DNA of 64,000 nt, taken from positions 392,170 to 456,169 of the forward strand of contig JANJTA010000035.1 of assembly GCA_024711345.1 (NCBI GenBank), in the 5' to 3' direction. This document shows positions 33,311 to 43,727 of this stretch, piece by piece. This DNA comes from Rhodanobacter sp. (GTDB lineage Bacteria > Pseudomonadota > Gammaproteobacteria > Xanthomonadales > Rhodanobacteraceae). Position 1 is the first letter of the stretch; each line of letters starts with the position of its first letter. The position numbers and the translations under genes are program-made. The notes under the pieces were generated by a model that worked only from the letters and a program-made list of their open reading frames with translations, was not told the DNA's origin and did no database searches.

Positions 33311-33849
33311 GCGCGACGCCGGCGCCATTGCTCGCGCGTCTGCGCCCAGATCTCGGTGGGGGAATCCTCGTACGGCGCGGGCAGCTTGCCCGGGCCGCGG
33401 CAGGTCGAGCCCAGCCGCTGGGCCAGCGCCTGCGAAGCATGGTTGTCGGGATGGATGGAGTGGATCATCTCGCTCCAGCCCAGCTGATCGAAGGTCCAGT
33501 CGATCGCCGCCATGCAGCCTTCCAGCGCGTAGCCCTTGCCCCAGGCGCCGCGCGCCAGACCCCAGCCCACCTCGGTGCCGGGCCAGTCGACCGGGTGCCA
33601 CGGCCCGAGCCGGCCGATCCATTGGCCGCTGCTCCGCTCGATCACCGAAAACATCGCAAACCCCTGCAGCGACCACGCGCCGGCCAGCGTCAGGAAGCCC
33701 CGCCATGCCGCCGCGCGCGTCTGCTGGCCGCCGATGAAGCGGGCGGCCTCGGCGTCGGCCATGTTCGCCGCGTAGGCGTCGAAATCCTCGACCCGCGGCG
33801 GGCGCAGGATCAGCCGGTCGGTTTCGATGCGGATGTCGGGAACGTGCAA
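33307..33849 (-). CDS. GNAT-family N-acetyltransferase (RimJ/RimL-like)
   Basis: A 180-residue acetyltransferase. Family features are the start IRIETDRLILRPPRVEDFDA, the WGLARGAWGKGYALEGCMAA segment with acetyl-CoA-binding GxGYA (motif A), and IHPDNHASQALAQRLG near the end. Relatives acetylate ribosomal-protein N-termini, antibiotics or other amines; the target is unknown here. It is the first gene of the operon with the nucleotidyltransferase-like and GST genes. The upstream 240 bases contain a hairpin repeat and no clear promoter. Confidence 0.82.
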   Translation of the reverse strand: MHVPDIRIETDRLILRPPRVEDFDAYAANMADAEAARFIGGQQTRAAAWRGFLTLAGAWSLQGFAMFSVIERSSGQWIGRLGPWHPVDWPGTEVGWGLARGAWGKGYALEGCMAAIDWTFDQLGWSEMIHSIHPDNHASQALAQRLGSTCRGPGKLPAPYEDSPTEIWAQTREQWRRRRA

Positions 33850-33867
33850 GGCCTCGTCTCCTGGAAG

Positions 33868-33916
33868 CCCCTCTCCCGTCGGCGACCAAAGGAAGTCCCC
33901 TTGCGGGAGAGAGGGG
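33868..33916. repeat. Long-arm hairpin repeat between GNAT and gcdH
   Basis: CCCCTCTCCCG (33868-33878) pairs with CGGGAGAGAGGGG (33904-33916), with a two-base bulge. The loop holds GGCGACCAAAGGAAGTCCCC, which resembles the insertion in mfd. G-rich sequence continues to about 33931. This resembles short palindromic repeats common between genes in xanthomonads. It may also end transcription of the flanking genes. Confidence 0.6.
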
Positions 33917-34091
33917 TTGGGGTGAGGGTGCGGGACCTGCGCGATGAGTGACCGCGTGCTCCGCCCGCACCTTCATCCGTCGCTGCGCGCCATCTTCATT
34001 CGGCACATCCTCGTGCCTCACCCTTCGGGCGGCTTCGCCGTGCAAATGGGCGATGTTGCCGATCTGTCTCCCGGAGGCAGAAGGAAGTAAA

Positions 34092-35261
34092 TCAGAACGC
34101 GTTGATGCCGGTCAGCTCGCGGCCCACCACCAGCTCGTGCACGGTCTCGGTGCCCTCGTAGGTGATCACGGACTCGAGATTCAACGCATGGCGGATCGCC
34201 GAATGCTCGGTGGTGATGCCGGCGCCGCCCAGGATGTCGCGGCACTGGCGCGCGATGTCGATCGCCATGCGGCAGTTGTTCCACTTGGCCAGCGAGACCT
34301 GGGTCGGCTGCATCTTGCCGGCGTCCTTCAACCGGCCAAGCTGCAGCGACAGCAGCTGCGCGGTGGTGATGCGCCGGGCCATGTCGGCCAGCTTCAGCTG
34401 GATCGCCTGGTTCGAGGCCAGCGGGCGGCCGAACAGGTGGCGTTCGGCGGTGTAGTCGAGCACTTCCTTCAGGCACGCCTGCGCGGCGCCGATCGGGCCC
34501 CAGGTGATGCCGTAGCGGGCCTGGGTGAGGCAGCCCAGCGGCCCCTTCAGGCCCTTCACGTTGGGCAGGCGGTTGGCCTCCGGCACGCGCACCTGGTCGA
34601 AGAACAGCGCGCTGGTGACCGAGGCGCGCAGGCTCATCTTCTTGTGGATTTCCTGCGCCTTGAAGCCGGCACTGTCGGTCGGCACGATGAAGCCCTGGAT
34701 GCCGTCCTCGGTCTGCGCCCAGACGATCGCGATGTGCGCCAGGTTGCCGTTGGTGATCCACATCTTGGCGCCGTTGATGACCCAGTCGGCGCCGTCCTTC
34801 TTCGCATGCGTCTTCATGTTGGCCGGGTCGGAGCCGCCGTGCGGCTCGGTCAGGCCGAAGCAGCCGATCACCTCGCCCGCCGCCATCTGCGGCAGGTAGT
34901 GCAGCTTCTGCTCCTCGCTGCCGTAGGCGTAGATCGGGTACATGCACAGCGAGCTCTGCACGGAGGCGAAGCTGCGCAGGCCCGAGTCGCCGCGCTCCAG
35001 CTCCTGGCAGATCAGGCCGTAGCTCACGCCGCTCATGCCGGCGCAGCCGTACTTCTCCGGAATGGTGGCGCCGAGCAGGCCGAGGCTGGCGATCTCGGGG
35101 ATCAGCTCCTTCGGGAAGCGGGCCTGATCGAAGCAGTCGCCGATGATCGGCAGGACGCGCTCATCGACGAAGCGGCCAACGGTGTCCTGCACCATGCGCT
35201 CCTCGTCGGTGAGCAGCGAGCGGACGTCGTACAGGTCGAGCGGATTCAGACGGACAGCCAT
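34092..35261 (-). CDS. gcdH: Glutaryl-CoA dehydrogenase
   Basis: A 389-residue FAD-dependent acyl-CoA dehydrogenase of the glutaryl-CoA type, acting in lysine, hydroxylysine and tryptophan breakdown (glutaryl-CoA to crotonyl-CoA and CO2). The substrate-pocket segment FASVQSSLCMYPIYAYGSEE is the typical GcdH form. The FAD-binding TEPHGGSDPANMKT and the catalytic glutamate in ITYEGTETVHELVVGRELTG (about residue 370) are present. The ATG at 35261 begins the conserved part; the upstream in-frame extension to 35375 is promoter-region sequence. It stands alone. TACAAT on the minus strand at 35293-35298 is a possible -10 box. Confidence 0.92.
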   Translation of the reverse strand: MAVRLNPLDLYDVRSLLTDEERMVQDTVGRFVDERVLPIIGDCFDQARFPKELIPEIASLGLLGATIPEKYGCAGMSGVSYGLICQELERGDSGLRSFASVQSSLCMYPIYAYGSEEQKLHYLPQMAAGEVIGCFGLTEPHGGSDPANMKTHAKKDGADWVINGAKMWITNGNLAHIAIVWAQTEDGIQGFIVPTDSAGFKAQEIHKKMSLRASVTSALFFDQVRVPEANRLPNVKGLKGPLGCLTQARYGITWGPIGAAQACLKEVLDYTAERHLFGRPLASNQAIQLKLADMARRITTAQLLSLQLGRLKDAGKMQPTQVSLAKWNNCRMAIDIARQCRDILGGAGITTEHSAIRHALNLESVITYEGTETVHELVVGRELTGINAF

Positions 35262-35393
35262 GGAAGCTCCGGAGAGGGGGCGTAAAACCGGTATTGTAGC
35301 GCGGCCCATGCCGCTGCACAGGCCGGCAGCGCCCGGTTCGCGCTCGGCCCAACCGCCGTTCCCGCCCCACCCCAATCCTCCCCACGGAAATCC

Positions 35394-36269
35394 ATGTTCA
35401 AAGGTGTCCTGCTCGGCTTCATGGCCTTTGCCGCCTTCGCCATCAGCGACGCGTTCGTGAAGTCATTGCGTGGCTCGCTGCCGGCCTACGAGGCGGTGTT
35501 CTTCGGCGCCGCGCTGGGCCTGGCCGCGCTGCCCTTCATCAAGGGCACCGGTGACCGCTGGCGCGACGTGGTGCTGGCCCGGCGCCCGGGCCTGTGGCTG
35601 GTGCGTGCGCTCGCCAGCGCGGTGGGCAGCATCGCGGCGGTGATCGCCTTCACCGCGCTGCCGATGGCCGAGGCGTTCGTGCTGATCTTCCTGCTGCCGA
35701 TCTTCGTCACCCTTTTGTCGGTGCTGGTGCTGAAGGAACACGTCGGCTGGCGCCGCTGGTCGGCCGTGGTGGCGGGCTTCATCGGCGTGCTGGTGGTGCT
35801 GCGGCCGGGTTTTCGCGTGCTCGGCATCGGCCACCTCGCGGCCACCGTGTGCGGACTCTCCGGCGCCGTCTCGATGATCGCGCTGCGCCTGTCCGGCGCC
35901 CACGAGAAGCGCGTGACCCTGTACGGCGCCGGCATGATCGGCTCGATGCTGGTCGCCGGGGCGATGATGCTGGCCAGCTTCCGCTGGCCGGACCCGGCGC
36001 AGTGGGGGCTGCTGCTCGGCTACGGCCTGCTCGCCGCGCTCGGCGCCGTGCTGCTGATGCTGGCCACCCAGCACGCCCCGGCCAACCACGTGGCGCCGAC
36101 CCAGTACAGCCAGATGCTGTGGGCCGTGCTGTTCGGCTATGTGCTGTTCGACGACCCGCTGGACTGGCCGATGGCGCTCGGCATCGCGATCATCCTCGGC
36201 GCCGGGTTGTTCACCTTCGTGCGCGAGGAGCAGGTGACGCAGTGGTGGAAGCGCATCCGCATGCTCTGA
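35394..36269 (+). CDS. EamA/DMT-family transporter
   Basis: A 291-residue inner-membrane protein with about ten helices in two EamA repeats (residues 3-130 and 145-280). It opens MFKGVLLGFMAFAAFAISDA and has the motif ALPMAEAFVLIFLLPIFVTL in repeat 1 and YSQMLWAVLFGYVLFDDPLD in repeat 2. The substrate is unknown; the family exports amino acids, metabolites and nucleotides. It is divergent from gcdH and differs from the EamA protein at 5.0 kb, so the two are not recent copies. Confidence 0.85.
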   Translation: MFKGVLLGFMAFAAFAISDAFVKSLRGSLPAYEAVFFGAALGLAALPFIKGTGDRWRDVVLARRPGLWLVRALASAVGSIAAVIAFTALPMAEAFVLIFLLPIFVTLLSVLVLKEHVGWRRWSAVVAGFIGVLVVLRPGFRVLGIGHLAATVCGLSGAVSMIALRLSGAHEKRVTLYGAGMIGSMLVAGAMMLASFRWPDPAQWGLLLGYGLLAALGAVLLMLATQHAPANHVAPTQYSQMLWAVLFGYVLFDDPLDWPMALGIAIILGAGLFTFVREEQVTQWWKRIRML

Positions 36270-36290
36270 CCACGCGGACCCGCACCGGTC

Positions 36291-37214
36291 TCAGCGGTTG
36301 CTGACCCCGTGCGGCACGTGGCCGGTCGCCACGTGCTTGCGCGCGGACTCCACGTTGGCCGGCGAATCGTCGAAGAAGATGTCCGCGCCGAACGCGTCGA
36401 GGAACGGGCCCTTGTCGCGGCCGCCGAGGAACAGCGCCTCGTCAATGCGCACGCCCCACTTGCGCAGGGTGAGGATGACGCGCTTGTGCGCCGGTGCGGA
36501 GCGGGCGGTGACCAGCGCGGTGCGGATCGGCGAGTCCTCTGCCGGGAACGCGGTCTGCAGGCGATGCAGCGCGGTGAGAAAGCCGCGGAACGGGCCGACC
36601 GACAGCGGCTCGGCGGCATGCTCGGTCTCGCTGCGATGGAACGCCGCCAGGCCTTCCTCGCGCGAGACCCGCTCGCCTTCGTCGCCGAACAGCACGGCGT
36701 CGCCATCGAACGCGATGCGCAACTGCTCGCTGGCGCGCGGCGGCGCGGTGGACGGCAGGATGGTCGCCGCCGCCACGCCCGCGGCCAGCGCGCGGCCGAC
36801 GTCCTCGGCGTTCGCCGAGAGGAACAGGTCGGCCTTGAACGGCGCGATGTAGTCGGAGGTGGGCGCGCCGCTGGTGAAGGCGGCGCGGCTGATCTCCAGG
36901 CCGTAGTGCTGGATCGCGTTGAAGATGCGCAGGCCGGTGTCGCCCGAATTGCGCGAGAGCAGGATCACCTCGACCGGCGGCACGTCGCCGGCCAGCCTGT
37001 TCAGCCCCAGCAACTTCTGCACCAGCGGGAACGCCACGCCGGGCTGCAGGATCTCGTTCTCGTGCTCGATCTGGAACGAGCGGTAGGCGTCGAGGCCATC
37101 GCGCTCGAACAAGGCGTGGCTGTCGCCGAGGTCGAACAGCGCACGCGAGGAAATCGCCACCACCAGGCGGTTGTCGGTGGTGGAGGACGGGTCGTGGACG
37201 GTGGGCTTGGTCAT
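36291..37214 (-). CDS. 5'-nucleotidase (cytosolic NT5C1-like)
   Basis: A 307-residue protein of the 5'-nucleotidase family related to cytosolic 5'-nucleotidase 1. It should release phosphate from nucleoside monophosphates. The first half holds VVAISSRALFDLGDSHALFE with HAD-like aspartates replaced by the family's own pattern, followed by VEVILLSRNSGDTGLRIFNA and LFLSANAEDVGRALAAGVAA. The DDSPANVESARKH close to the C-terminus carries the acidic motif. It is divergent from nadK only by strand spacing (107 bases) and may be cotranscribed with it. An AATCTA motif at 37221-37226 gives TAGATT on the minus strand as a weak -10. Confidence 0.85.
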   Translation of the reverse strand: MTKPTVHDPSSTTDNRLVVAISSRALFDLGDSHALFERDGLDAYRSFQIEHENEILQPGVAFPLVQKLLGLNRLAGDVPPVEVILLSRNSGDTGLRIFNAIQHYGLEISRAAFTSGAPTSDYIAPFKADLFLSANAEDVGRALAAGVAAATILPSTAPPRASEQLRIAFDGDAVLFGDEGERVSREEGLAAFHRSETEHAAEPLSVGPFRGFLTALHRLQTAFPAEDSPIRTALVTARSAPAHKRVILTLRKWGVRIDEALFLGGRDKGPFLDAFGADIFFDDSPANVESARKHVATGHVPHGVSNR

Positions 37215-37322
37215 GTCCCCAATCTAGCGCAACGGGCGCGGAGTGAGTGGAGAGGCGCGGGAAGCGCGCGGGGCGGCTCTGCACGACGCGCCCTCCTATC
37301 CCCGCTCCGCTTCACTCGGCCC

Positions 37323-38084
37323 TCAATCGGCGGCGAATTGCTCGTCGAGGATGCGCTGCTCCAGATTGTGCTCGGGGTCGAACAGCAGCCGCACACCCTG
37401 CCCGCCGGACTGGCGGATGGCCACCGTATGCACGTCGCGCACCTCGTGGAAATCGGCGGTGGCGCTGACCGGACGCTTGCCGGGATCGAGCACGCGCAGC
37501 ATCACCTCGGTGCGGTGCGGCAGGATCGCGCCGCGCCAGCGGCGCGGGCGGAACGCGCTGATCGGGGTCAGCGCCAGCACATTGGCGTCCAACGGCAGGA
37601 TCGGGCCGTGCGCGGACAGGTTGTAGGCCGTCGAGCCGGCCGGGGTGGCCACCATGATGCCGTCGCAGACCAGGTTCGCCAGCTTCACCGTGTCGTTGAG
37701 CTGTACCTCCAGGTGGGCGGCCTGGTTGCTCTGGCGCAGCAGCGAGACTTCGTTGAACGCCAGCGCGACGTGCTGGTTGCCGGCCGCATCGACGACCGCC
37801 ATCTGCAGCGGAAACAGCGAAGCCGTGTGCGCGCGCGCGACCCGCTCCGGCAGGTCGTCGAGCCGGTGCTTGTTCATCAGGAAGCCGACCCGGCCCAGCT
37901 TCATGCCGTACACCGGCACATCCAGCGCGTGGTACGCGTGCAGCGTGCGCAGCATGAAACCGTCGCCACCCAGCGCCACGATCAGCTCGGCCTGCTCCGG
38001 CGGCACGTCGCCATAACGCTCCACCAGCCTGCGCCGCGCCTGCTGGGCGACGCTGATCTCGCTGGCGACAAAGGCAAAGCGCAT
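37323..38084 (-). CDS. nadK: NAD kinase
   Basis: A 253-residue NAD kinase that makes NADP from NAD and ATP. The catalytic GGDGFML motif ([20 protein letters not shown], about residues 40-47) is intact. The NE/D motif is [10 protein letters not shown] (about 117-126), and the glycine-rich ATP segment is [20 protein letters not shown]. The length is short, as in xanthomonad NadK. I chose the ATG at 38084 because it opens the family's first beta strand ([20 protein letters not shown]); the longer frame reaching 38267 runs through the REP-d element and is rejected. Confidence 0.93.
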   Translation of the reverse strand: MRFAFVASEISVAQQARRRLVERYGDVPPEQAELIVALGGDGFMLRTLHAYHALDVPVYGMKLGRVGFLMNKHRLDDLPERVARAHTASLFPLQMAVVDAAGNQHVALAFNEVSLLRQSNQAAHLEVQLNDTVKLANLVCDGIMVATPAGSTAYNLSAHGPILPLDANVLALTPISAFRPRRWRGAILPHRTEVMLRVLDPGKRPVSATADFHEVRDVHTVAIRQSGGQGVRLLFDPEHNLEQRILDEQFAAD

Positions 38085-38121
38085 GGGAACCGGCCCGTGA
38101 TGGCGATCGGGCGAGCTTACC

Positions 38122-38194
38122 GTAGGAGCCCGCTCGCGGGCGATGCTCCGGCTCTTGCTCTGGGCGTGGGAGCTCGCCCGCGAGCGGGCTCCTG
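38122..38194. repeat. GTAG-type REP inverted pair (REP-d)
   Basis: The left arm GTAGGAGCCCGCTCGCGGGC starts at 38122; the right arm ends GCGGGCTCCTGC at 38194. It lies between nadK and the glutamate dehydrogenase stop. This copy does not coincide with a stop codon. The right end reads CTGC in place of CTAC, a one-base loss of the GTAG mark. Confidence 0.85.
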
Positions 38195-38220
38195 CAGGGG
38201 TTGCGTGGTGCCGCGAAGCG

Positions 38221-38254
38221 GAACGCCCGGTAACCTTGCGGCAACCGGGCGTTC
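38221..38254. terminator. Strong hairpin downstream of the glutamate dehydrogenase gene
   Basis: GAACGCCCGGT (38221-38231) and ACCGGGCGTTC (38244-38254) form a perfect 11-bp stem. It starts 30 bases after the stop of the minus-strand dehydrogenase gene, so it is well placed to end its transcript. On the plus strand it is followed by TTCTGT; on the minus strand there is no T-run. Confidence 0.45.
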
Positions 38255-38283
38255 TTCTGTATCGCATTACGGCGAGAAGTTCC

Positions 38284-41200
38284 TCAACCCACCGGCACCT
38301 GCGCCAGTTGGGCCAGCCGGCGCACCGCGACCGAGGCGATCGGGTAGTCCGCGTTCTGGGTGAGGATCTCCGCCAGCATGCCGCGGGTGTACTGCAGCGT
38401 GGCGTCGTCGCGCTGCAGCCAGGCCTGCACCGGCGAGACGTCCTTGCCGCCGCCGCCGAGGCCGAGCACCTGCAGCGCCAGCGCGCGGTGCTGGTGGTTG
38501 AGCTCGTCCAGCAACGAGCCGCGCGCCTGGGCGTGCCAGTGGCCTTCCACCGGCAGCGCCTCGATCTGGTCGCGCAACCATTCCAGGTCCAGCGCCTCGC
38601 CCAGCTCGAAGAACACGCCGGCGACCTTCTCGATCGACTGGCCGCTCTGCTGACTTACCTCGACCATGTCCAGCGCGGCGCGCAGCTCCGGCATGCGGGC
38701 CATGCGCAAGGCCAGCGTCGCCGGCAGGCCCAGGCCTTCCCACTTCTCCTGGCTGGAGGCGAAATCCCCCTTGCCGGTCGCGGTCAGCACCTCGGGCAGC
38801 GCCTTGCGCAGCGCCGATACGCCGGCCTGGTAGCGCTCGACGTTGGCGGCGATGTCCAGCGAGCCGCCGGGGCGGTTCAGCAGCCAGCGCGTCATGTGCC
38901 GCAGCAGCGACCAGATCTGCTTGATCGCATCGATCTGGGTGCCCTCGGCGACCTTGGCGTCCAGCGCCTCGATCTCGGCCCACAGCTCGCGCGCCTCGAG
39001 GATCTCGCGCGCCGCGGTGTAGGCCTTGGCGATCGCCGCCGGGCCCTGCCCGGTGTCCTCCTGCATGCGCATCATGAAGGTGGCGCCCATGCGGTTGATC
39101 GTCGAGTTGGTTACAGCGGTGGCGATGATCTCGCGCTTCAGCCGGTGGCGCTGCATGTGCGCGGCGTAGGTCTCGTGCAGCGGCAGCGGGAAGTAGCGCA
39201 CCAGCTCCTTGGACAGGTACGGGTCCTCCGGCACGTCCGAGTCCAGCAGCTGCTGGAACAGGCGGATCTTGTCGTAGGACAGCAGCACCGCCAGCTCCGG
39301 CCGGGTCAGACCCAGCCCGCGGCTCTTGCGCTCGGTCAGCTCGGCCTCGCTGGGCAGGTTCTCCACCTGGCGATCGAGCGTGCCTTCGGCTTCCAGCGTG
39401 CGGATGAAGTGCGCCATCGAGCCGATGCGGCCGACCGACTGGTGCTCCATCAGGGTGATCGCCTGGTTCTGCCGGTAGTTGTCCCACAGCACCAGCTGGG
39501 CCACCTCGTCGGTCATCGCGGCGAGCTGGGCGTTGCGCGCGTCGAAGCTGAGCTCGCCGCGCTGCACGGCGTCGTTGAGCAGGATCTTGATGTTCACCTC
39601 GTGGTCGGAGGTGTCCACGCCGGCGGAGTTGTCGATGAAGTCGGTGTTCAGCAGCACGCCATGCTGCGCCGCCTCGATGCGGCCCTTCTGGGTCATGCCC
39701 AGGTTGCCGCCCTCGCCGATGATCTTCGCGCGGACCTCGGCGCCGTTGATGCGCAGCGCGTTGTTGGCGCGGTCGCTCACCTCGGCGTGCGTTTCGCCGG
39801 AGGACTTGATGTAGGTGCCGATGCCGCCGTTGAAGATCAGGTCCACCGGCGCCTTCAGGATCGCGCTGAGCAGGTCGCTCGGCGCCAGTTGCTCGACGTC
39901 GGCCTTGAGCCCCAGCACCTCACGCATTTCCGGCGAGACCGGGATCGACTTGGCGCTGCGCGGATACACGCCGCCGCCGGCGGAGATCAGCGACTTGTCG
40001 TAGTCGTCCCAGCTCGAGCGCGGCAGCTTGAACATGCGCTGGCGCTCGGCAAACGAGCGGGCCGCATCCGGGTTCGGGTCGAGGAACACGTGGCGGTGGT
40101 CGAACGCGGCGACCAGCAGGGTGTGCTCGGACAGCAGCATGCCGTTGCCGAACACGTCGCCGGACATGTCGCCGATGCCCACGCAGGTGAAGTCCTGCGT
40201 CTGGCAATCGCGGCCCAGCGCGCGGAAATGGCGCTTCACCGACTCCCACGCGCCACGGGCGGTGATGCCCATGCCCTTGTGGTCGTAGCCGTGCGAGCCG
40301 CCGGAAGCGAACGCGTCGCCAAGCCAGTAGTTGTGCTCGATCGAGATCGCGTTGGCGATGTCGGAGAACTTGGCGGTGCCCTTGTCGGCCGCTACCACCA
40401 GGTAAGGGTCGTCCGCGTCGTGGCGCACCACGTCGTGCGGGTGCACCACCTTGCCGTCGACCAGGTTGTCGGTGATGTCGAGCAGGCCGTTGATGAACAG
40501 GCGATAGCAGGCGATGCCCTCGGCCTGTACCGCGTCGCGGTCGCTGGCCGCCGGGGATTTCTTGACGAAGAAGCCGCCCTTGGAGCCGACCGGCACGATC
40601 ACCGTGTTCTTCACCATCTGCGCCTTGACCAGGCCCAGCACCTCGGTGCGGAAATCCTCGCGGCGGTCGGACCAGCGCAGGCCGCCGCGCGCCACCGCGC
40701 CGAAGCGCAGGTGGATGCCCTCGACGCGCGGCGCGCACACCCAGATCTCGCGGTACGGCACCGGCTTGGGCAGGCCCGGCACGGCGTGCGAGTCGAGCTT
40801 GTAGCTGATGTAGTCGCGGTACGCGCCATCCCACTGCTGGAAGAAGCTGGTGCGCAAGGTGGCGCGGATCAGCTTCACGAAGCTGCGCAGGATGCGGTCC
40901 TCGTCGAGGCTGGCCACGTTCTCCAGCAGGATGCCGATCGCGCTCTCCACCGCCTGCACCTGGGCGTCGCGCGGCTTGGACAGCGACGCGGCCAGCTCGC
41001 CGATCAGGCCCGGCTGCGCGGCCTGCACGTTGGCCGGGATCAGCGCCAGCATCTCGGCGGCGAGGGTCGCCCCGGCGGCCTGCAGCTCGTCGGCGGAAAG
41101 CGTCTCGCGGCGCGGATCGAACTTGGCCAGGAACAGCTCCACCAGCAGCCCGGCGATCGCCGGATAGCGGCCCAGGGTTTCCTCCATGTACGACTGCGAG

Positions 41201-43212
41201 AAGGTGGCGCCGGTCTGCAGCAGGTACTTGCAGTAGCCGCGCAGCATCGCCACCTGGCGCCAGCTGAGCTTGGCGCCGAGCACCAGTCGGTTGAAGCCGT
41301 CGCTCTCGGCGTTGCCGCGCCAGATCTGCTCGAACGCGTCCTCGAACAGCGCGCCGACCTGCTCCACGCCGAAGGTCAGCTTGCCGACCGGCTGCACCTC
41401 GAAGTCCTGGATCGACAGCGGCGCCTCGCCGGCCACCTCGTAGACATGTTCGGTGAGCACGCGCAGGCCGAGGTTCTCCAGCTGCGGCAGCACTTCGGAC
41501 AGCGCGATGTCGCCGCCGGAGCGGTAGACCTTGAAGCGCAGCGTCTCGGGCGCCTTCGGCGGATGGTAGAACGACATCCGCAGCGCGTTGTCGCCGGCCA
41601 GCTGCGAAAGCTGGTACACGTCCTCGGCGGCCACCGCCGGGCTGACGTCCTCGACGTAGCCGGCCGGCAGCGCGCGCGCGTAGCGGTTGGCCAGCACCAC
41701 GCCCTCGTGCTCGCCGCGCAGGCGCACCAGCGCGTCGCGCACCTCGTCGTGCCAGTTGCGCACGATGCTGGCCACGCCCTGTTCCAGCGCGGCCAGGTCG
41801 TAGGACGGCTGGTCGCCGATCTTCGGCCGCAGCACGATGGTCAGCCGCGCCAGCGTGGCCTCGCCCATCTGCACCGAGGAGTCGATCTGCTCGGCGTGCA
41901 GCGCCGCGCCAAGCAACGCCTCGATGCGCTCGCGCACCGAGGTGTTGAAGCGGTCGCGCGGCACGAACACCATGCTGGTGAAGAAGCGGCCATAGCGGTC
42001 GCGGCGCATGAACAGCCGCGTGCGCGCGCGCTGGCGCAATTCGAGGATGCCCATCGCGGTGGCGAACAGCTCGTCCTCGGTGCTCTGGAACAGTTCCTCG
42101 CGCGGCAACGTTTCCAGGATGTGGCGCAGCGACTTGCCGGAGTACGAATCGCGCTTGAGGCCCGAGCGCGCCAGCACCGTTTCCACCTTGTGCCGCACCA
42201 GCGGCACGTCCTGCGGGCGGGCCATGTAGGCGTTGGAGGAGAACAGGCCGAGGAAGCGCTGCTCGGCCACCGCACGGCCGTCGGCACCGAACTGCAGCAC
42301 GCCGATGTAATCCATGTAGCCGGTGCGGTGCACGTGCGAGCGCGCGTTGGTCTTGGTCAGGATGATCGCGTCGATGGCGCCCGATTGCGGCAGCTCGCTG
42401 GCGGCCAGCGTGCGCAGCGAGCGCGGCGCCATCGAGCGTTCGTTGCTGCGCAGGATGCCCAGGCCGGACGACTCCACCGCGCGCAGCACGCGGTCGCCGT
42501 CGGCGTTGGCGACTTCGTATTCGCGGTAGCCCAGAAAGGTGAAGTTGTCGGCGGCGATCCAGCGCATGAACTCGCCGGCCTCCTGCACCGAGGCGGCGTC
42601 CAGCGGCAACTTGCGCTGCGGCAGCTCGTTGGCCACCGCCAGCGCCTTGTCGCGCATCGCCGACCAGTCGCCCACCGCGGCGCGCACGTCGTCCAGCGCG
42701 GCGGCCACCTGCCCTTCCAGCTGCGCCTGTTCGGCCGCATCGGCGACGCGATCGATCTCGAAATGCATCAGCGATTCGGCGCCGCCGGCGTCACCGCCCA
42801 CGCCGAGCAGCTTGCCGGAAGCGTCGCGCGCCACCTTCAGCACCGGGTGGATCACCGCATGGATCTGCAGCTTCGCCGAGACGACCATGCTGACCGTATC
42901 GACCAGGAACGGCATGTCGTCGGTGACGATCTGCAGCAGGCTGCGGCCGGCATGCCCGTCCGGCGCACTGAGCACGCGCACGCGGGCCTGGCCGCCGCGG
43001 CGCTGCTGCATGAACTCCAGCAGGCTGCCGACCAGCGCCGCCCACTGCACCGGTGTGTGCAGATGCGCGTCGCCGCCCCCGATGCGTGCAAAGAAAGCTT
43101 CGCAGAAAACCTGCGCCTCATTCAGGCGCTCGGGCGAAAAACCGCCCTTTTTCAGCTCGGCGAATACTACTGACGAAAGGGAGGGGTCGTTCGCTGCAGG
43201 GGTCGCATTCAT
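38284..43212 (-). CDS. gdhB: NAD-dependent glutamate dehydrogenase, large 180-kDa type
   Basis: A 1642-residue enzyme of the large NAD-specific glutamate dehydrogenase class, which converts glutamate to 2-oxoglutarate and ammonia. The catalytic domain lies at about residues 720-1230: [35 protein letters not shown] with the catalytic Lys, and the nucleotide-binding [18 protein letters not shown]. Long N- and C-terminal regions carry the regulatory ACT-like parts of this class. I chose the ATG at 43212 at the start of the conserved N-terminus ([20 protein letters not shown]); AGAAG is five bases upstream. It is an isolated gene with a strong hairpin after its end. Confidence 0.95.
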   Translation of the reverse strand: MNATPAANDPSLSSVVFAELKKGGFSPERLNEAQVFCEAFFARIGGGDAHLHTPVQWAALVGSLLEFMQQRRGGQARVRVLSAPDGHAGRSLLQIVTDDMPFLVDTVSMVVSAKLQIHAVIHPVLKVARDASGKLLGVGGDAGGAESLMHFEIDRVADAAEQAQLEGQVAAALDDVRAAVGDWSAMRDKALAVANELPQRKLPLDAASVQEAGEFMRWIAADNFTFLGYREYEVANADGDRVLRAVESSGLGILRSNERSMAPRSLRTLAASELPQSGAIDAIILTKTNARSHVHRTGYMDYIGVLQFGADGRAVAEQRFLGLFSSNAYMARPQDVPLVRHKVETVLARSGLKRDSYSGKSLRHILETLPREELFQSTEDELFATAMGILELRQRARTRLFMRRDRYGRFFTSMVFVPRDRFNTSVRERIEALLGAALHAEQIDSSVQMGEATLARLTIVLRPKIGDQPSYDLAALEQGVASIVRNWHDEVRDALVRLRGEHEGVVLANRYARALPAGYVEDVSPAVAAEDVYQLSQLAGDNALRMSFYHPPKAPETLRFKVYRSGGDIALSEVLPQLENLGLRVLTEHVYEVAGEAPLSIQDFEVQPVGKLTFGVEQVGALFEDAFEQIWRGNAESDGFNRLVLGAKLSWRQVAMLRGYCKYLLQTGATFSQSYMEETLGRYPAIAGLLVELFLAKFDPRRETLSADELQAAGATLAAEMLALIPANVQAAQPGLIGELAASLSKPRDAQVQAVESAIGILLENVASLDEDRILRSFVKLIRATLRTSFFQQWDGAYRDYISYKLDSHAVPGLPKPVPYREIWVCAPRVEGIHLRFGAVARGGLRWSDRREDFRTEVLGLVKAQMVKNTVIVPVGSKGGFFVKKSPAASDRDAVQAEGIACYRLFINGLLDITDNLVDGKVVHPHDVVRHDADDPYLVVAADKGTAKFSDIANAISIEHNYWLGDAFASGGSHGYDHKGMGITARGAWESVKRHFRALGRDCQTQDFTCVGIGDMSGDVFGNGMLLSEHTLLVAAFDHRHVFLDPNPDAARSFAERQRMFKLPRSSWDDYDKSLISAGGGVYPRSAKSIPVSPEMREVLGLKADVEQLAPSDLLSAILKAPVDLIFNGGIGTYIKSSGETHAEVSDRANNALRINGAEVRAKIIGEGGNLGMTQKGRIEAAQHGVLLNTDFIDNSAGVDTSDHEVNIKILLNDAVQRGELSFDARNAQLAAMTDEVAQLVLWDNYRQNQAITLMEHQSVGRIGSMAHFIRTLEAEGTLDRQVENLPSEAELTERKSRGLGLTRPELAVLLSYDKIRLFQQLLDSDVPEDPYLSKELVRYFPLPLHETYAAHMQRHRLKREIIATAVTNSTINRMGATFMMRMQEDTGQGPAAIAKAYTAAREILEARELWAEIEALDAKVAEGTQIDAIKQIWSLLRHMTRWLLNRPGGSLDIAANVERYQAGVSALRKALPEVLTATGKGDFASSQEKWEGLGLPATLALRMARMPELRAALDMVEVSQQSGQSIEKVAGVFFELGEALDLEWLRDQIEALPVEGHWHAQARGSLLDELNHQHRALALQVLGLGGGGKDVSPVQAWLQRDDATLQYTRGMLAEILTQNADYPIASVAVRRLAQLAQVPVG

Positions 43213-43727
43213 GGCATCTTCTGTGTGATGGAGACGATGATGGGTGGGGCAGGTATAAAGCCTTGGAAGGATACGCCGCGCGGCAAGGCGAATCCAGCCG
43301 CGCAGCCCGTTGCGACCATGCACGCGCGCATGGTTTCGGGCCCGGCCGCGAAGGATGTCCGCGCTGCCGCGAAGTGCGCCGCGATCATCGTCGCGACGCG
43401 ACCGACCGCGTTGCCCGGCAAGCCCATGCGACCTTTCCGGCCGCAGCTACCCGACCCGTTCGCGGCAGCGCATGTCCAGATCGCCGTGCCTGTTGTCAAT
43501 GGCTGGATTCGCGGCCTCCATAAAATGTAAACTGGCCGGTATAGTCTGACGCCGCACCGCTTTGCGCAGCGCCTCGCGGAACAGCTGCCGGTTCGGGGCA
43601 CGACCATCCCCATCGCGCCAACCTATGACACAGGACACGTCGAACGTATTGCGGTATTTCGTCCACGCGATCCGGCCCCGCGGCTGACATCACCCCCATC
43701 CCCGTTCCAACAAGTTCCGGAGTTTCC
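43213..43727. other. 515-base intergenic region before the RND pump
   Basis: Between the divergent glutamate dehydrogenase and RND adaptor genes. Open frames on both strands here lack a ribosome site and any recognised family; I call no gene. The part from 43515 to 43550 is AT-rich compared with the surroundings and carries TATAGT (43540-43545), a -10 candidate for the pump operon, with ATGTAAACTGGCC just upstream. A -35 at proper spacing was not clear. The usual TetR-type regulator gene of such pumps is absent. Confidence 0.5.

Noticed and set aside
38143-43173. 1676-codon open frame antisense to the glutamate dehydrogenase gene
   Set aside because: Same compositional artefact (Gln/His/Arg/Val-rich, no motifs). 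The opposite strand encodes a complete, motif-bearing enzyme.
43225-43530. 101-codon plus-strand frame in the gap before the RND adaptor
   Set aside because: No ribosome site, no family, and overlapping frames on the other strand are equally open; no evidence of coding.
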